A stretch of DNA of 39,199 nucleotides from a virus, in the IMG/VR virus record IMGVR_UViG_3300021138_000078, positions 1-39,199 of that record. One strand, written 5' to 3'. The notes under the pieces are model-generated. The model was not told the origin of the DNA and made no database searches. It saw only the letters and a list, made by a program, of their open reading frames with translations. Shown here piece by piece: positions 6,729 through 15,467 of this stretch; the first letter of the stretch is position 1, and each line of letters starts with the position of its first letter. Made by a program: the position numbers and the translations under genes.

Positions 6729-6885
6729 CGTTATCCAATACGTTCAGTTGTTTGCTGAATGGGCTGCGTTAACACAGTTACATGAAGGTTGGTCGTTAGA
6801 AGACATTCAAAAGATGTCGTACAGAGAAAGACGCAATTGGTTAGAACTAGCCAAGGCGCAGAGTATAAGGAGTCCAGATGGCTAG
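6721..6885 (+). CDS. Frameshift extension of the tail assembly chaperone (54 codons, +1 frame)
   Basis: From 6721 to TAG at 6883-6885 the +1 frame is open and encodes 'NSSVIQYVQLFAEWAALTQL' followed by 'HEGWSLEDIQKMSYRERRNW'. This helical, Trp/Leu-rich segment resembles the C-terminal extensions of gp26-like and G-T type chaperones. The frame has no ATG, GTG or TTG with a ribosome binding site and opens only seven codons before the overlap, so independent initiation is unlikely. Fused at codon 269 it would give a 323-residue protein. It overlaps the tape measure start by eight bases. A base-calling indel that splits one gene is the main alternative. Confidence 0.6.
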   Translation, partial: NSSVIQYVQLFAEWAALTQLHEGWSLEDIQKMSYRERRNWLELAKAQSIRSPDG

Positions 6886-9535
6886 TATGGTGACAAGCGT
6901 TAAGTCGCTAAACGATGCCTTAAAAGATACCTTAAAGACTCTTGCTGAGATCAAGGACACGATCAAGCATATCTCTGGACCTGCACAATCTGCTGCGGAT
7001 ACGATGAGAAAGACTGTTACCAAAAACGGACAGAAGAATCTAGGTAAGGGCGGCAAGGTTGCCTTAGGTACAGATGGTGCCAGTGTAACTGTTGCATCTT
7101 CTGGTACAAATACTGGTAATTCTGTAAGTTCTGGAACTGGGCCGCAGTCTGCGGCTCAGGGTAAAAATGCATCTGCAACTTCAATGCCATGGATGACTCC
7201 TACTCAAGCCAGAATTCAACGCATTGGCGGAGTCGTTCAGATGGCTGCTGGTGTTGTTGGTGCAGGATTTGCTATGGCACCAGATCTAGGAACAACAGTT
7301 GCTCGAGCAGGAAACTACTTTACAACCGCACAGTTCTCCCCAACAAGTCTTGGGTATAAGCAACTGCAGACTTCCACACTAGGCGCTATTAATAGAGGCG
7401 GTCGTGGTGTATCTGGTGCAGGAGATGATGCAGCCGCTGCTGCCATCCTTGCCCAACAGTACGGGTATGCCCCAGGAAGCAGCGCATATTTACAAAGCAT
7501 GCGTGAAGTTGGCGGAGCATATCGATCATTAAATATGTCCAATGCGTCAGCAGCAACTGCCATCGGTGGGTTGCAAACAGGTGCTATGGGTGCAAACTTG
7601 TACCAATATGGTATCTCTCAGTTTGATAAAAACGGTAATCCAGTATCTGAATCAAGCATGGCTAAACAACTCTTCAATAGAATTTTTCAAGGACGAGGAA
7701 AAGGTAATGCCAAGGGAGTTCAACAATCCCTTCAATACGGATTAGCGGGTGCGGATCTTAACGCCCTAGGATTTTCCTCTGACCAACAGGCTTTATTTAA
7801 AACTCAATTCATGAATTTGGCTCAAGGCAAGAGTGCAAATTTAGCCACTGCAACTGGTGCAGGGAACCCTGCTGCCGCACAACAGACCATCAATGCATCT
7901 AATACAAATCTTATGCAATCAACGCAAGATTCAATGATTAAAGGTTTTCAGCATGCTGCAGATACCATCGTAATTTTAAATAAAAAGATGGGTGAATTTG
8001 GACAGGCTATTGCAGAAACAAAGGGTTACATACAGGGACTAGGACAGAGCGGTGCGGGAGGTGCATTTGCTTCTCTTATAGGTGGCTTTACATCTGGAAT
8101 TAAAAACATTGTAGAAGCGATGGCGATTCTTAGATTGACAGGTGGTGGAAAAGGTGCTGCCACAGGTATCGTTTCAAAGGCTAAAGGCTGGTTTGGAACT
8201 GCATTTAACTTTGTAAAGAAAAATATAGGAAAGATTGCACGAATTGGAGCAGCAGGGGCAGAAGAGGCTACGCTCGCAGCAAGTGAAGTTGGAACGGGTG
8301 GGTTAGATACCCCAGCAGTACTTGCAGCACAAGCAGGGGTGTTAGCAACTTTACACGGAGGAAGTTCCTACGGTGGATTTGGTGCCTCATTTGGTGCTAA
8401 GGGTGGGGGGGCATCTACCTCTGCCTACTCACCACAGTACGCAGCAGGATCAGTAGCAAACACCTCAGCGATGCATCCTAATTCAGGACAAAGCAGTCTT
8501 TCTACCACTAGTTCTCCTATCCCAGGAGTTGCACCTACAACTATGTACGGCGCTAAAGATCCTGGAATGTGGAATGGTGCTAAGAATTACCACACTGGTG
8601 ATGACTATGCTGTTCCTGTAGGTACCTCTGTTAAAGCAGTTGCTGCTGGAACAGTCTTTGACGATTCTCCTGGTGTTGATTTTGGTGTGTCTGTTCAGAT
8701 CGACCATGGTAATGGGTATCAAACTCTGTATGGTCACCTACAAAGCAAGTCTGTAAAAATTGGTGAACAAGTTGCTGCAGGACAAGAGATCGGTAAATCA
8801 GGTCAATCAGGTAACGTTACTGGTCCCCACCTTCACTTTGAAGTACGCAAGGGTCATAATAACCCAGTAGATCCAGCCTCCTTTATGACAGGCACTGCTG
8901 GATCTCAGCAAACAGTTTCTGGAAAACAAGTCACTGCTCCAGGAACCGTTTTGGGAACAGGAGACCAACAGTCTTGGGCAAAGGACTTCCTAAAGGGTAT
9001 GGGCGCTCCCACCACCTCAACAAATATTAAAGCCATGACTACATGGATGGCATACGAGGGAGGTCAGTGGCACAACTCTGCCCACTACAACCCTCTCAAT
9101 ACCACCTTAGGAGAAACAGGCGCCCAAGATATGAATGGTGCTGGAGTTAAATCCTATGGTTCCTATGCCCAAGGACTTCAAGCCAATGTATCTACCCTAA
9201 AAGAAAATCAAAAGGGATATGCAGCAATTCGTGCAGCCTTGATGAAGGGCAATGACCTTAGCGGAGTACTGGGGTCTGTTAACCACTCTGCATGGGGAAC
9301 CCACATAAAAGGATATGGTGGTGGTACTTCTGGATTTGGTGCATCTATCTCATCCGCTGCTATGCCTGGTATGGGAGTTTCTTCTGTAGGAACCTCTGGT
9401 GCGAGTAACAACACTCGAATTGAAATCACTCTTAACATTCAACAAGCCTCAAATGATGAAGCAGTAAAGTTTGCTAAAAGAGTGCAATCAATCTTGGAAG
9501 AAAATAACTCAATCTCAATGATGGGAACTAACTAA
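6878..9535 (+). CDS. Tape measure protein with M23 endopeptidase and lysozyme-like domains
   Basis: ATG at 6878 follows ATAAGGAGTCCAG. The 885-residue product has an Ala/Gly/Gln-rich helical N-terminal half with hydrophobic glycine segments near residues 112-140 and 395-420, as in tape measure proteins that set tail length. A complete M23 (LytM) domain follows: H572-x-G-x-D576, 'YGHL', and H651-L-H653 as the zinc/catalytic motif. Residues about 695-815 ('MAYEGGQWHNSAHYNPLNTT') resemble lysozyme or glucosaminidase-like domains of phage tail proteins. The C-terminus 'TRIEITLNIQQASNDEAVKF' is typical of tape measure ends. The muralytic domains likely cut peptidoglycan during DNA entry. Confidence 0.85.
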   Translation: MASMVTSVKSLNDALKDTLKTLAEIKDTIKHISGPAQSAADTMRKTVTKNGQKNLGKGGKVALGTDGASVTVASSGTNTGNSVSSGTGPQSAAQGKNASATSMPWMTPTQARIQRIGGVVQMAAGVVGAGFAMAPDLGTTVARAGNYFTTAQFSPTSLGYKQLQTSTLGAINRGGRGVSGAGDDAAAAAILAQQYGYAPGSSAYLQSMREVGGAYRSLNMSNASAATAIGGLQTGAMGANLYQYGISQFDKNGNPVSESSMAKQLFNRIFQGRGKGNAKGVQQSLQYGLAGADLNALGFSSDQQALFKTQFMNLAQGKSANLATATGAGNPAAAQQTINASNTNLMQSTQDSMIKGFQHAADTIVILNKKMGEFGQAIAETKGYIQGLGQSGAGGAFASLIGGFTSGIKNIVEAMAILRLTGGGKGAATGIVSKAKGWFGTAFNFVKKNIGKIARIGAAGAEEATLAASEVGTGGLDTPAVLAAQAGVLATLHGGSSYGGFGASFGAKGGGASTSAYSPQYAAGSVANTSAMHPNSGQSSLSTTSSPIPGVAPTTMYGAKDPGMWNGAKNYHTGDDYAVPVGTSVKAVAAGTVFDDSPGVDFGVSVQIDHGNGYQTLYGHLQSKSVKIGEQVAAGQEIGKSGQSGNVTGPHLHFEVRKGHNNPVDPASFMTGTAGSQQTVSGKQVTAPGTVLGTGDQQSWAKDFLKGMGAPTTSTNIKAMTTWMAYEGGQWHNSAHYNPLNTTLGETGAQDMNGAGVKSYGSYAQGLQANVSTLKENQKGYAAIRAALMKGNDLSGVLGSVNHSAWGTHIKGYGGGTSGFGASISSAAMPGMGVSSVGTSGASNNTRIEITLNIQQASNDEAVKFAKRVQSILEENNSISMMGTN

Positions 9536-10956
9536 TGGCGGGTCCAGTTGCACGCAAGGTTCTTACTAAGTTAACTCCCACACAGATCGCCTCCAATGAT
9601 GCTGCAATAGTCGCTGCAGATATCCTGGCTCGTAATGCTGGAACCACTAGTTTTGCTTACGATCAAACAGTTATTATCTCAAATAAAGCAGTAATGAAAA
9701 CCGCACAAACGTCTGTACAGCAAGCAAAAGATGTATACACAAGTTACTTGAGCACTAACAATGTGTTTGATCCCGTTTATAATCCAAAAGGAACAGTACT
9801 TGCTAGCACTTTAAGCACTAGTATTCAGAACCAATTAAAGGCAGATCTTGCGGCTATTACAAGCAACCAAGCAGCACTTGCATCTGCTAACTCAAATCTT
9901 ATTCAAGCGCAAACTGCATCAGACAAAGATAAGGCTGCATTGGCTGCTGCACAAGCCAAATTAGTAAAAGACTCGTTAGCGGCTGCTGCAGGAACCTTAA
10001 TTGCATCGACTAAAAAAACACCACCCCCTACAAATTCTGGTCCAAATAAACCTGCAGGTACTCCAAAAGCCGTTAATAAGGATCCTGGTCCGTACTTCTA
10101 TAATGCTCCTATGACCTCTTCTTCTTACATGAAATTTGGCAGCAGTGTACTTGGAAGCGTACCTGGAGATCCAGTACTTCTCGCTGGAAATCCACAGGTG
10201 TTATCTGCAGGTACTCCAAACCTGATTGTTGATCCAGGATCACACAATGATGCAACTAAGTTTTGGAAACCAGATAGCAAGGGAAACTTCTCTGGGGCTA
10301 AAGGAACTATCCAAATGAACTTAGCACTGTCCTCAGATGTGAGTACAAATGCCAAGGGAACAAAGGCTGCCTATAACATTACAGATACTAATAACTATGG
10401 TTTTAAGTTTTTGTATAATCCCACTACTGTAGATATGACCTGGGGAACTGTAGATGGTTTTTCTCCACAGTTTGAGCAAACAGGTGGTGATATTGCTACT
10501 GCAATTGGTAACGGTTTGCTTGCAAGTACTGTTTCGTTTTCATTAATCTTAAATCGAATACAAGATATGCAGTTTATTAAAGACTCATCAGGAGCATACC
10601 TTGCCTCTGATAGCCAACCATACCCACATCCAGTAGCCGCTAAAGAACGTGGAATGATATATGATCGTGGAACCATGTACGATCTTGAATACCTATTTAG
10701 GACTACAGGGGGATATAACTCACAGTATCAGTCTGGCTTAAATGGAAAAACTGCAGACAAGGGATGGCTTATGCCTATCCCAGTAGAACTCCATCTTGGA
10801 GCAGGTCTTCGTTATTTAGTGCGACTATCAACTTTAGAAGTAAATCACATCATCTTTAATGAGCGCATGGTGCCACTATTTACTACAGTAAATGTAACTT
10901 GCACACGTTACTTTGATAACGTAACTTTGTATAGCCAGATAGGGACAGCAAAATGA
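9535..10956 (+). CDS. CIS-tube/LysM-type baseplate protein (hub-proximal)
   Basis: ATG at 9535 overlaps the end of the tape measure gene by one base. The 473-residue product has an Ala/Gln/Lys-rich, probably coiled-coil N-terminal third (residues about 15-160) and a Pro-rich linker. Its C-terminal domain begins 'YGFKFLYNPTTVDMTWG' and ends 'VNVTCTRYFD'. The 'F.YNPTT..' strand resembles the CIS-tube/Afp7-type LysM proteins that connect tube and hub in contractile systems. The gene is followed by a gp53-like LysM-type wedge gene. The coiled-coil N-terminus is unusual for this family. A gp54-like tube initiator is an alternative reading. Confidence 0.6.
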   Translation: MAGPVARKVLTKLTPTQIASNDAAIVAADILARNAGTTSFAYDQTVIISNKAVMKTAQTSVQQAKDVYTSYLSTNNVFDPVYNPKGTVLASTLSTSIQNQLKADLAAITSNQAALASANSNLIQAQTASDKDKAALAAAQAKLVKDSLAAAAGTLIASTKKTPPPTNSGPNKPAGTPKAVNKDPGPYFYNAPMTSSSYMKFGSSVLGSVPGDPVLLAGNPQVLSAGTPNLIVDPGSHNDATKFWKPDSKGNFSGAKGTIQMNLALSSDVSTNAKGTKAAYNITDTNNYGFKFLYNPTTVDMTWGTVDGFSPQFEQTGGDIATAIGNGLLASTVSFSLILNRIQDMQFIKDSSGAYLASDSQPYPHPVAAKERGMIYDRGTMYDLEYLFRTTGGYNSQYQSGLNGKTADKGWLMPIPVELHLGAGLRYLVRLSTLEVNHIIFNERMVPLFTTVNVTCTRYFDNVTLYSQIGTAK

Positions 10957-11249
10957 CACTCTACATAGACAGCCGATATGCTAATCCCCTTTTAAACGAG
11001 AACAATCAAATACCTAAAGCATGGGATGAACAACGTCAGGCGTATCACATTATGCTCCTAAGAAATTGGCCTGTATACAGTGCTAATTTCTATACCTATG
11101 AATGGAAACAAGGGGATCGATTAGATAATCTTGCTAATAAATATTTGGGTAACTCACAGTTTTGGTGGAAAATCATGGACATTAATCCAGAGATTGTTAC
11201 ACCTATCAATATTCCTATTGGAACATTACTTAGGATTCCTAATGCTTGA
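10953..11249 (+). CDS. Baseplate wedge protein, gp53-like (LysM-type)
   Basis: ATG at 10953 overlaps the upstream TGA (ATGA). The 98-residue product ends with a LysM-like repeat: 'YTYEWKQGDRLDNLANKYLG' then 'NSQFWWKIMDINPEI' and 'IPIGTLLRIP'. This 'GDRLD.LA..YLG...FWW.I.d.N......ip.G..lrIP' pattern is the hallmark of T4 gp53-like wedge proteins and tail X-type LysM proteins. It would sit in the baseplate between hub and wedges. The last codons overlap the hub gene start at 11242. Confidence 0.8.
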   Translation: MTLYIDSRYANPLLNENNQIPKAWDEQRQAYHIMLLRNWPVYSANFYTYEWKQGDRLDNLANKYLGNSQFWWKIMDINPEIVTPINIPIGTLLRIPNA

Positions 11250-12501
11250 TCCAGAACGTCAACCTAAATATGGAAATGACTACTCTGTAAATTTTCCAGA
11301 CTACCCAAGTTTTACCTCACAGCCTAGAAAGATTACGCTTACTCAAGCAATGGGAAGTCATGATGTTGCAGTTTTTAAGTACCAATATTTTAGCAACTTC
11401 TTAGTGCAGACCTTTAAGACGGGTACCCCTGTTTCATTTACCTACAGAAATGACAAGGTAAATAAGACCTTTATTGGCTATTTTTCTCATGTGCAGTATC
11501 CCAGTGCTCAAACATTAGACCGACATGTGGAGTTAGTGTGTATTGGAGCGTCTTATCCCTTAAAAGAGACTATCTCTAAAATTTGGGTTAATACATCTGC
11601 GTCTCAAGTAGTAACTGAGATTGCAAAGCAAGCACAACTTACTCCGATGGTAACTTCAAGCAATGTTAAATTTAGTCAGATCTCTATGGTAGGACACACT
11701 TTCTGGGAAAAGATCAAGGAACTTGCAGACAAGATCGGTTACGGAGTCCAAGTACTGGGGACAGAAGTTCATTTTCATCCTATAGATACGATGATCGATT
11801 TATTTATGACGACTATTCCAGTTATGTCTTTTCTAGATCCACTTACAAACTCTAGCAGTGTATTTTCGGTACCTACACTACAATCGTTTTCTTCAAAACT
11901 GGGTGATTACATTCAAGGAAATGCTAATAATCGAACTCATAAGGTAGTTTCTGGGGTAGATCCAGTAACAGGAAAAGCATACTCCTCTAAGTCCTCCCCT
12001 CATACCGTAGGTAAACCCCTTAGGGCTAACACTAAGGCACCCCTATTTTCACGGGTAGAAACCTCAGTAGTAGCACATAGCGATTCTATGGTAAAAGCAT
12101 TGGCAGATGGAAAGGCCCACCTATCAAGACTTTCTATTCCTGGAAAAGGTTCTGGACAAGGAGACCCTAGAGTTTCTCCATGGTCCACCATTGAGATCAG
12201 AAACACAGGAGATAATTCAGACGGATTTTGGATTGTTAAGACCGCTGTTCACGAGATGACCTTGGATGGTAAATACTTTGTAGATTTTACCTGTGCTACA
12301 GACGGCTTTGGAGCCAACCAACCAAGCATCAGCCGTCCCGCTACTGCTGGAGTAGTCCCTGCAGTAAACCTTAATAGCCTAGTAACAGGCTCCAATCCAT
12401 CTGGTTCCTATACACTTAGTGCTACAACACCGATTGTTTCTCCCACATCAACGGGATACAACATCACTCCTCGTAGATGGGTAGGTACCTCGATTGGCTA
12501 A
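11242..12501 (+). CDS. Baseplate hub protein (gp27/GPD-like)
   Basis: I choose ATG 11242 (MLDPERQPKYGNDYSVNF) because it overlaps the previous gene by eight bases and has TTAGGA upstream. An in-frame ATG at 11131 would give an implausible N-terminus lying within the gp53-like gene. The 419-residue product has 'FKTGTPVSFTYRN', 'VVTEIAKQAQL', and 'HTFWEKIKELADKIGYGVQV', the pattern of late-control-D/gp27-type hub proteins that use two related beta barrels and trimerise under the spike. Its neighbours gp53-like and gp25-like agree. Confidence 0.8.
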   Translation: MLDPERQPKYGNDYSVNFPDYPSFTSQPRKITLTQAMGSHDVAVFKYQYFSNFLVQTFKTGTPVSFTYRNDKVNKTFIGYFSHVQYPSAQTLDRHVELVCIGASYPLKETISKIWVNTSASQVVTEIAKQAQLTPMVTSSNVKFSQISMVGHTFWEKIKELADKIGYGVQVLGTEVHFHPIDTMIDLFMTTIPVMSFLDPLTNSSSVFSVPTLQSFSSKLGDYIQGNANNRTHKVVSGVDPVTGKAYSSKSSPHTVGKPLRANTKAPLFSRVETSVVAHSDSMVKALADGKAHLSRLSIPGKGSGQGDPRVSPWSTIEIRNTGDNSDGFWIVKTAVHEMTLDGKYFVDFTCATDGFGANQPSISRPATAGVVPAVNLNSLVTGSNPSGSYTLSATTPIVSPTSTGYNITPRRWVGTSIG

Positions 12502-12898
12502 TGAAGTCGCTATTTCCTTACCGTTTATGATCGATCAAACAGGCAAAGTAGCCTTTGCAAGCACTCAAGAAGTGATCTGGGCTGATCGTGTAAAGTCGAT
12601 AATTGGAACTGCAGTTAGAGAACGGATCATGAATCCAAATATTGGAACATTGATTCCTTATGCACTGTTTGAAAGCCAAGAAGATTCTATACAAGAAGTA
12701 AAGGCAGAGATCGAAAAAGCCTTTGCTATGCAACTTCCTTATCTAGTTTTGGTTAATGTAAATGTATCTTTAGATCCAACATCAAATGTAATAACTGCAG
12801 ATTTGGAATACTCACTCCCTAACGGAACAGATGTCATTACTAATCTGGGAGTAATTTCGGTCATAGGAAATAAACCATCATACGAGGAGTTAGCATGA
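12494..12898 (+). CDS. Baseplate wedge protein gp25-like
   Basis: TTG at 12494 (MANEVAISLPF) overlaps the hub gene by eight bases; the ATG at 12528 would remove a conserved N-terminal strand. The 134-residue product carries 'VRERIMNPNIGTLIPYALFE' near residues 40-60. This is the diagnostic helix-loop of the GPW/gp25 family, followed by helices and 'VNVNVSLDPTSNVITADLEYSLPNG'. gp25 nucleates sheath assembly on the baseplate. It overlaps the gp6-like gene by four bases. Confidence 0.9.
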   Translation: MANEVAISLPFMIDQTGKVAFASTQEVIWADRVKSIIGTAVRERIMNPNIGTLIPYALFESQEDSIQEVKAEIEKAFAMQLPYLVLVNVNVSLDPTSNVITADLEYSLPNGTDVITNLGVISVIGNKPSYEELA

Positions 12899-14886
12899 CA
12901 ACAACCCCCAATCAAATATCGACAATTCCAGTATCTATTGATTACACAGGTAGGGACTACTACTCGATTCGTCAACAACTTATCGCACGCATTCAAGCCC
13001 GTATCCCTAGTTGGACTGCTACTGATCCATCAGACTTTGGAATTGCACTTGTAGAAGCCTCTGCCTATATGGGTGATTTGATTTCGTATTACATTGATCG
13101 TAACGCTAATGAAAATTCCATCTATACGGCTACTCAACGAAATAGCGTACTTAACATCGCCCAAACGTTTGGTTACAACCCCGCTGGATATCGACAGGCT
13201 TTTGTTACCCTTACGTTTTCTAACCTAGCACAACAGGTAACTCTTCCAGTGACTTCTGCTACAGGAAGTGGAACTGCAATAACTTTTTCTGCATCAAATT
13301 CATTTGTAGTAAATGAGTATGTAACTATTACAGGGTTTACTACTACTGGATTCAATGTTACTACAGCCTTAATTACTAGTGCTACTGCTACTCAGTTTAC
13401 AGTTGCAGGTACAACAACAGGTACAGAAACTCCAGTATCTGCGTCTGTCCTTATGACGCCTCCTAGCATCACATTTCCAGCAGGAACCGTAGTTTCAGGA
13501 CAAGTAACTAGTGGGGATGTAGTAACTACTCTGTACTACACAACTACTGATGCTGTAACTATTGCAGCAAATTCTTCAAATACTATTTTGGCTACAGAAG
13601 GACGCCTAGTCACACTAGTCTCAACAACTGCTATTGCTACCTATGGTGAATTAATAGGTACATCAGATGGATCTCCAAATCAAACTTACTCACTATTAAA
13701 TACTCCCACTGTTGATGGAACCCTTCAGGTCTATGTACAAGACGGTGATGTTTATTCTCAATGGACTCAAGTAGAGCATCTTACAGACTACGGTGCTTCT
13801 GATCTTATTTTTACAGTCTCACTTGATGAACGGGATGTAGTATCTATTACTTTTGGAGACGGTGTTTCAGGTGCAATACCTATCCCCTATTCACAAATTC
13901 GTGGGATGTATGTAGTGGGTGGTGGTGCTATTGGAAACATATCTACAGGAATTGCTACAAACATTTCTTATGTTCCAGGATTAACAGACACCCAAGTAAC
14001 TGCTCTTAAAAGTCAGTTCAATGTTACTAATACGACTGCTGCTATAGGAGGTGATGACCCCGAGAGTACCGATCAGATTCGAATCTCTGCTCCCGCATCA
14101 CTGCGTTCAGCCAACCGTGCAGTAACTCTTAAAGATTATTCAGACTTAGCGTTGAGAGTTAACAATGTAGGTAAAGCAAACGCCAGTGCTTCTACATGGT
14201 CATCTGTAACGGTGTATTTAGCACCCACCAGAAGCGCGGGAACAGCAGATCTACAACCTGGATTAGACTACCTAAATAACCCAACAAGTGAGTACACAAC
14301 TCTTGCATCTACTGTGTCCTCATTTATGGCTGATAAGATCTTACTAGGATCATCTCTTACTACTCAACCACCTTTGTATGTAGATGTAGCCGTAGTTATT
14401 AATTTCTTACTAGATCCTAAATACGTGCTTTCTTCTGTAACTGCTTTAATTCTGTCTACTCTTAATGCAGTGTACGGTTACAACAGCATGAATTTCCAAG
14501 ACACTATTTATCCTCAAGATATTGAGACTATAGTCAACACACTTGGCGGAGTTAAAATCTCTAAAGTAAATGCGCTCTATCGTTCAGGCATCAACATCAC
14601 TGCTGCTACAGCCACGGGAACCTCTATCACGTATACAACAAGTGCTAACCATGGACTTATTGTTGGATCTACAGTATCTACAAGCGGACTAACTCCTTCA
14701 GGATTTAACGTTACATCTGTTCCAGTTACTGTTGTTCCAGATTCTACACACTTTACAGTAGCAAGCACTGTGGCATCTGGAAGTTCTACGGGTACAGGAG
14801 CAATGACTGCGTACACTACGCTAACAGGTGATCCCAACGAGATCTTTCGTTTACAGGTTGCTAACATCAATATTGGAACTATTTGA
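12895..14886 (+). CDS. Baseplate wedge protein, gp6/J-like
   Basis: ATG at 12895 overlaps the upstream stop (ATGA). The 663-residue product has the N-terminal signature 'LVEASAYMGDLISYYIDRNA' with 'SVLNIAQTFGYNPAGY', and a core of baseplate_J type around residues 330-430 ('GDDPESTDQIRISAPASLRS', 'RAVTLKDYSDLA'). It forms the wedge ring that fastens fibres and controls contraction. Two copies of a small beta module (residues about 120-185 and 569-640) are inserted, so it is longer than minimal J proteins. The second copy lies near the C-terminus. Confidence 0.9.
   Translation: MTTTPNQISTIPVSIDYTGRDYYSIRQQLIARIQARIPSWTATDPSDFGIALVEASAYMGDLISYYIDRNANENSIYTATQRNSVLNIAQTFGYNPAGYRQAFVTLTFSNLAQQVTLPVTSATGSGTAITFSASNSFVVNEYVTITGFTTTGFNVTTALITSATATQFTVAGTTTGTETPVSASVLMTPPSITFPAGTVVSGQVTSGDVVTTLYYTTTDAVTIAANSSNTILATEGRLVTLVSTTAIATYGELIGTSDGSPNQTYSLLNTPTVDGTLQVYVQDGDVYSQWTQVEHLTDYGASDLIFTVSLDERDVVSITFGDGVSGAIPIPYSQIRGMYVVGGGAIGNISTGIATNISYVPGLTDTQVTALKSQFNVTNTTAAIGGDDPESTDQIRISAPASLRSANRAVTLKDYSDLALRVNNVGKANASASTWSSVTVYLAPTRSAGTADLQPGLDYLNNPTSEYTTLASTVSSFMADKILLGSSLTTQPPLYVDVAVVINFLLDPKYVLSSVTALILSTLNAVYGYNSMNFQDTIYPQDIETIVNTLGGVKISKVNALYRSGINITAATATGTSITYTTSANHGLIVGSTVSTSGLTPSGFNVTSVPVTVVPDSTHFTVASTVASGSSTGTGAMTAYTTLTGDPNEIFRLQVANINIGTI
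13252..13449 (+). repeat. Beta module copy 1 (within gp6/J-like gene)
   Basis: Residues 120-185 of the wedge protein contain 'GTAITFSASNSFVVNEYVTI' then 'TGFTTTGFNVTTALITSATA' and 'TQFTVAGTTTG'. The segment aligns with two other segments at 14599-14814 and 17109-17321. Shared positions are a beta strand with Thr/Ser, 'V.I.GFTTTGFN', 'IT..T.T.FTV' and a closing Thr/Gly/Ser stretch. The phrase GGATT(C/T)AA after GGGTTTACTAC is also alike in DNA between copies 1 and 3. Confidence 0.65.
14599..14814 (+). repeat. Beta module copy 2 (within gp6/J-like gene)
   Basis: Residues 569-640 of the wedge protein read 'ATGTSITYTTSANHGLIVGS', 'TVSTSGLTPSGFNVTSVPVT' and 'VVPDSTHFTVASTVASG'. The order of strands and the 'SG.T.SGFNV' and 'FTVAST' blocks match copies 1 and 3. 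The DNA is more diverged than between copies 1 and 3. Confidence 0.65.
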
Positions 14887-15401
14887 TGGATTCAACACAC
14901 CTTCATAGTGGGTTTTATAGAGGTATTGTCCAGGATAACGCTGATCCTCAAAAACAACGTAGATTGCGTTTGCTGGTACCTCAAACTACAGGCACTGGAA
15001 AAGATAGCGTAACTGATTGGGCATGGCCTGTAGAGCCTTCCAGTATCCACACTGGAGTACCCGCAGTAGGACAGGGTGTTTGGGTATCATTTGTAGGGGG
15101 AGATCCTGATTATCCAATCTGGCATGGAGCCTTTGGTACACACCAAGACAAAAGTAAACCACTATTAGTAACACCCTTATCTAATTCGGTATCTTTATCT
15201 GGGCTAACTAACTACTTAGTAACTGTGACTAAACAAGATGGAACAGCAGAAGTGGATCTAATGGCAACACTTCTTGCTATGGCTAAAACTATCGCTGATT
15301 ATCAATCCAGAATAACGTCTTTAGAATCTCAAGTCGCCTCATTCCATAGCAACTTGGGTTCAAGGACACTTTCAGGACACACGCACACAACCAACGGTTA
15401 A
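14886..15401 (+). CDS. Baseplate spike protein, gp5/gpV-type OB-fold
   Basis: I choose ATG 14886, which shares its A with the previous TGA; the TTG three bases earlier is possible. The 171-residue product begins 'STHLHSGFYRGIVQDNADPQ' then 'KQRRLRLLVPQTTG', and has 'GVPAVGQGVWVSFVGGDPDY' with 'PIWHGAFG'. This is the OB-fold of gp5/gpV/VgrG spike proteins, which sits on the hub trimer. The C-terminal part is a coiled-coil-like helix and ends in a His/Thr-rich 'SGHTHTTNG'. There is no lysozyme domain as in T4 gp5; cell wall cutting is instead found in the tape measure protein. Confidence 0.85.
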   Translation: MDSTHLHSGFYRGIVQDNADPQKQRRLRLLVPQTTGTGKDSVTDWAWPVEPSSIHTGVPAVGQGVWVSFVGGDPDYPIWHGAFGTHQDKSKPLLVTPLSNSVSLSGLTNYLVTVTKQDGTAEVDLMATLLAMAKTIADYQSRITSLESQVASFHSNLGSRTLSGHTHTTNG

Positions 15402-15428
15402 TAGTTCAGCAAGTAAAACGGAGGCAAA

Positions 15429-15445
15429 ACCCCGAAAATAGGGGT
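15429..15445 (+). repeat. Short hairpin between spike and fibre genes
   Basis: ACCCC at 15429-15433 pairs with GGGGT at 15441-15445 around GAAAATA. No T-tract follows, so it is not a classical terminator. It lies in the 66-base gap before the fibre-like gene and may affect mRNA stability. The gap otherwise contains only the GAGAGGAAG ribosome binding site for 15468. Confidence 0.4.
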
Positions 15446-15467
15446 ACAGATGTAGAGAGGAAGTTAC

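Noticed and set aside
11131-11241. Longer start for the hub protein at ATG 11131
   Set aside because: The added 37 residues lie wholly within the gp53-like gene, are hydrophobic and unlike hub N-termini; ATG 11242 has better spacing and overlap.
15429-15445. Hairpin before the fibre-like gene as a terminator
   Set aside because: Only five base pairs and no T-tract follow; the RBS of the next gene comes soon after, so it was kept only as a short repeat.
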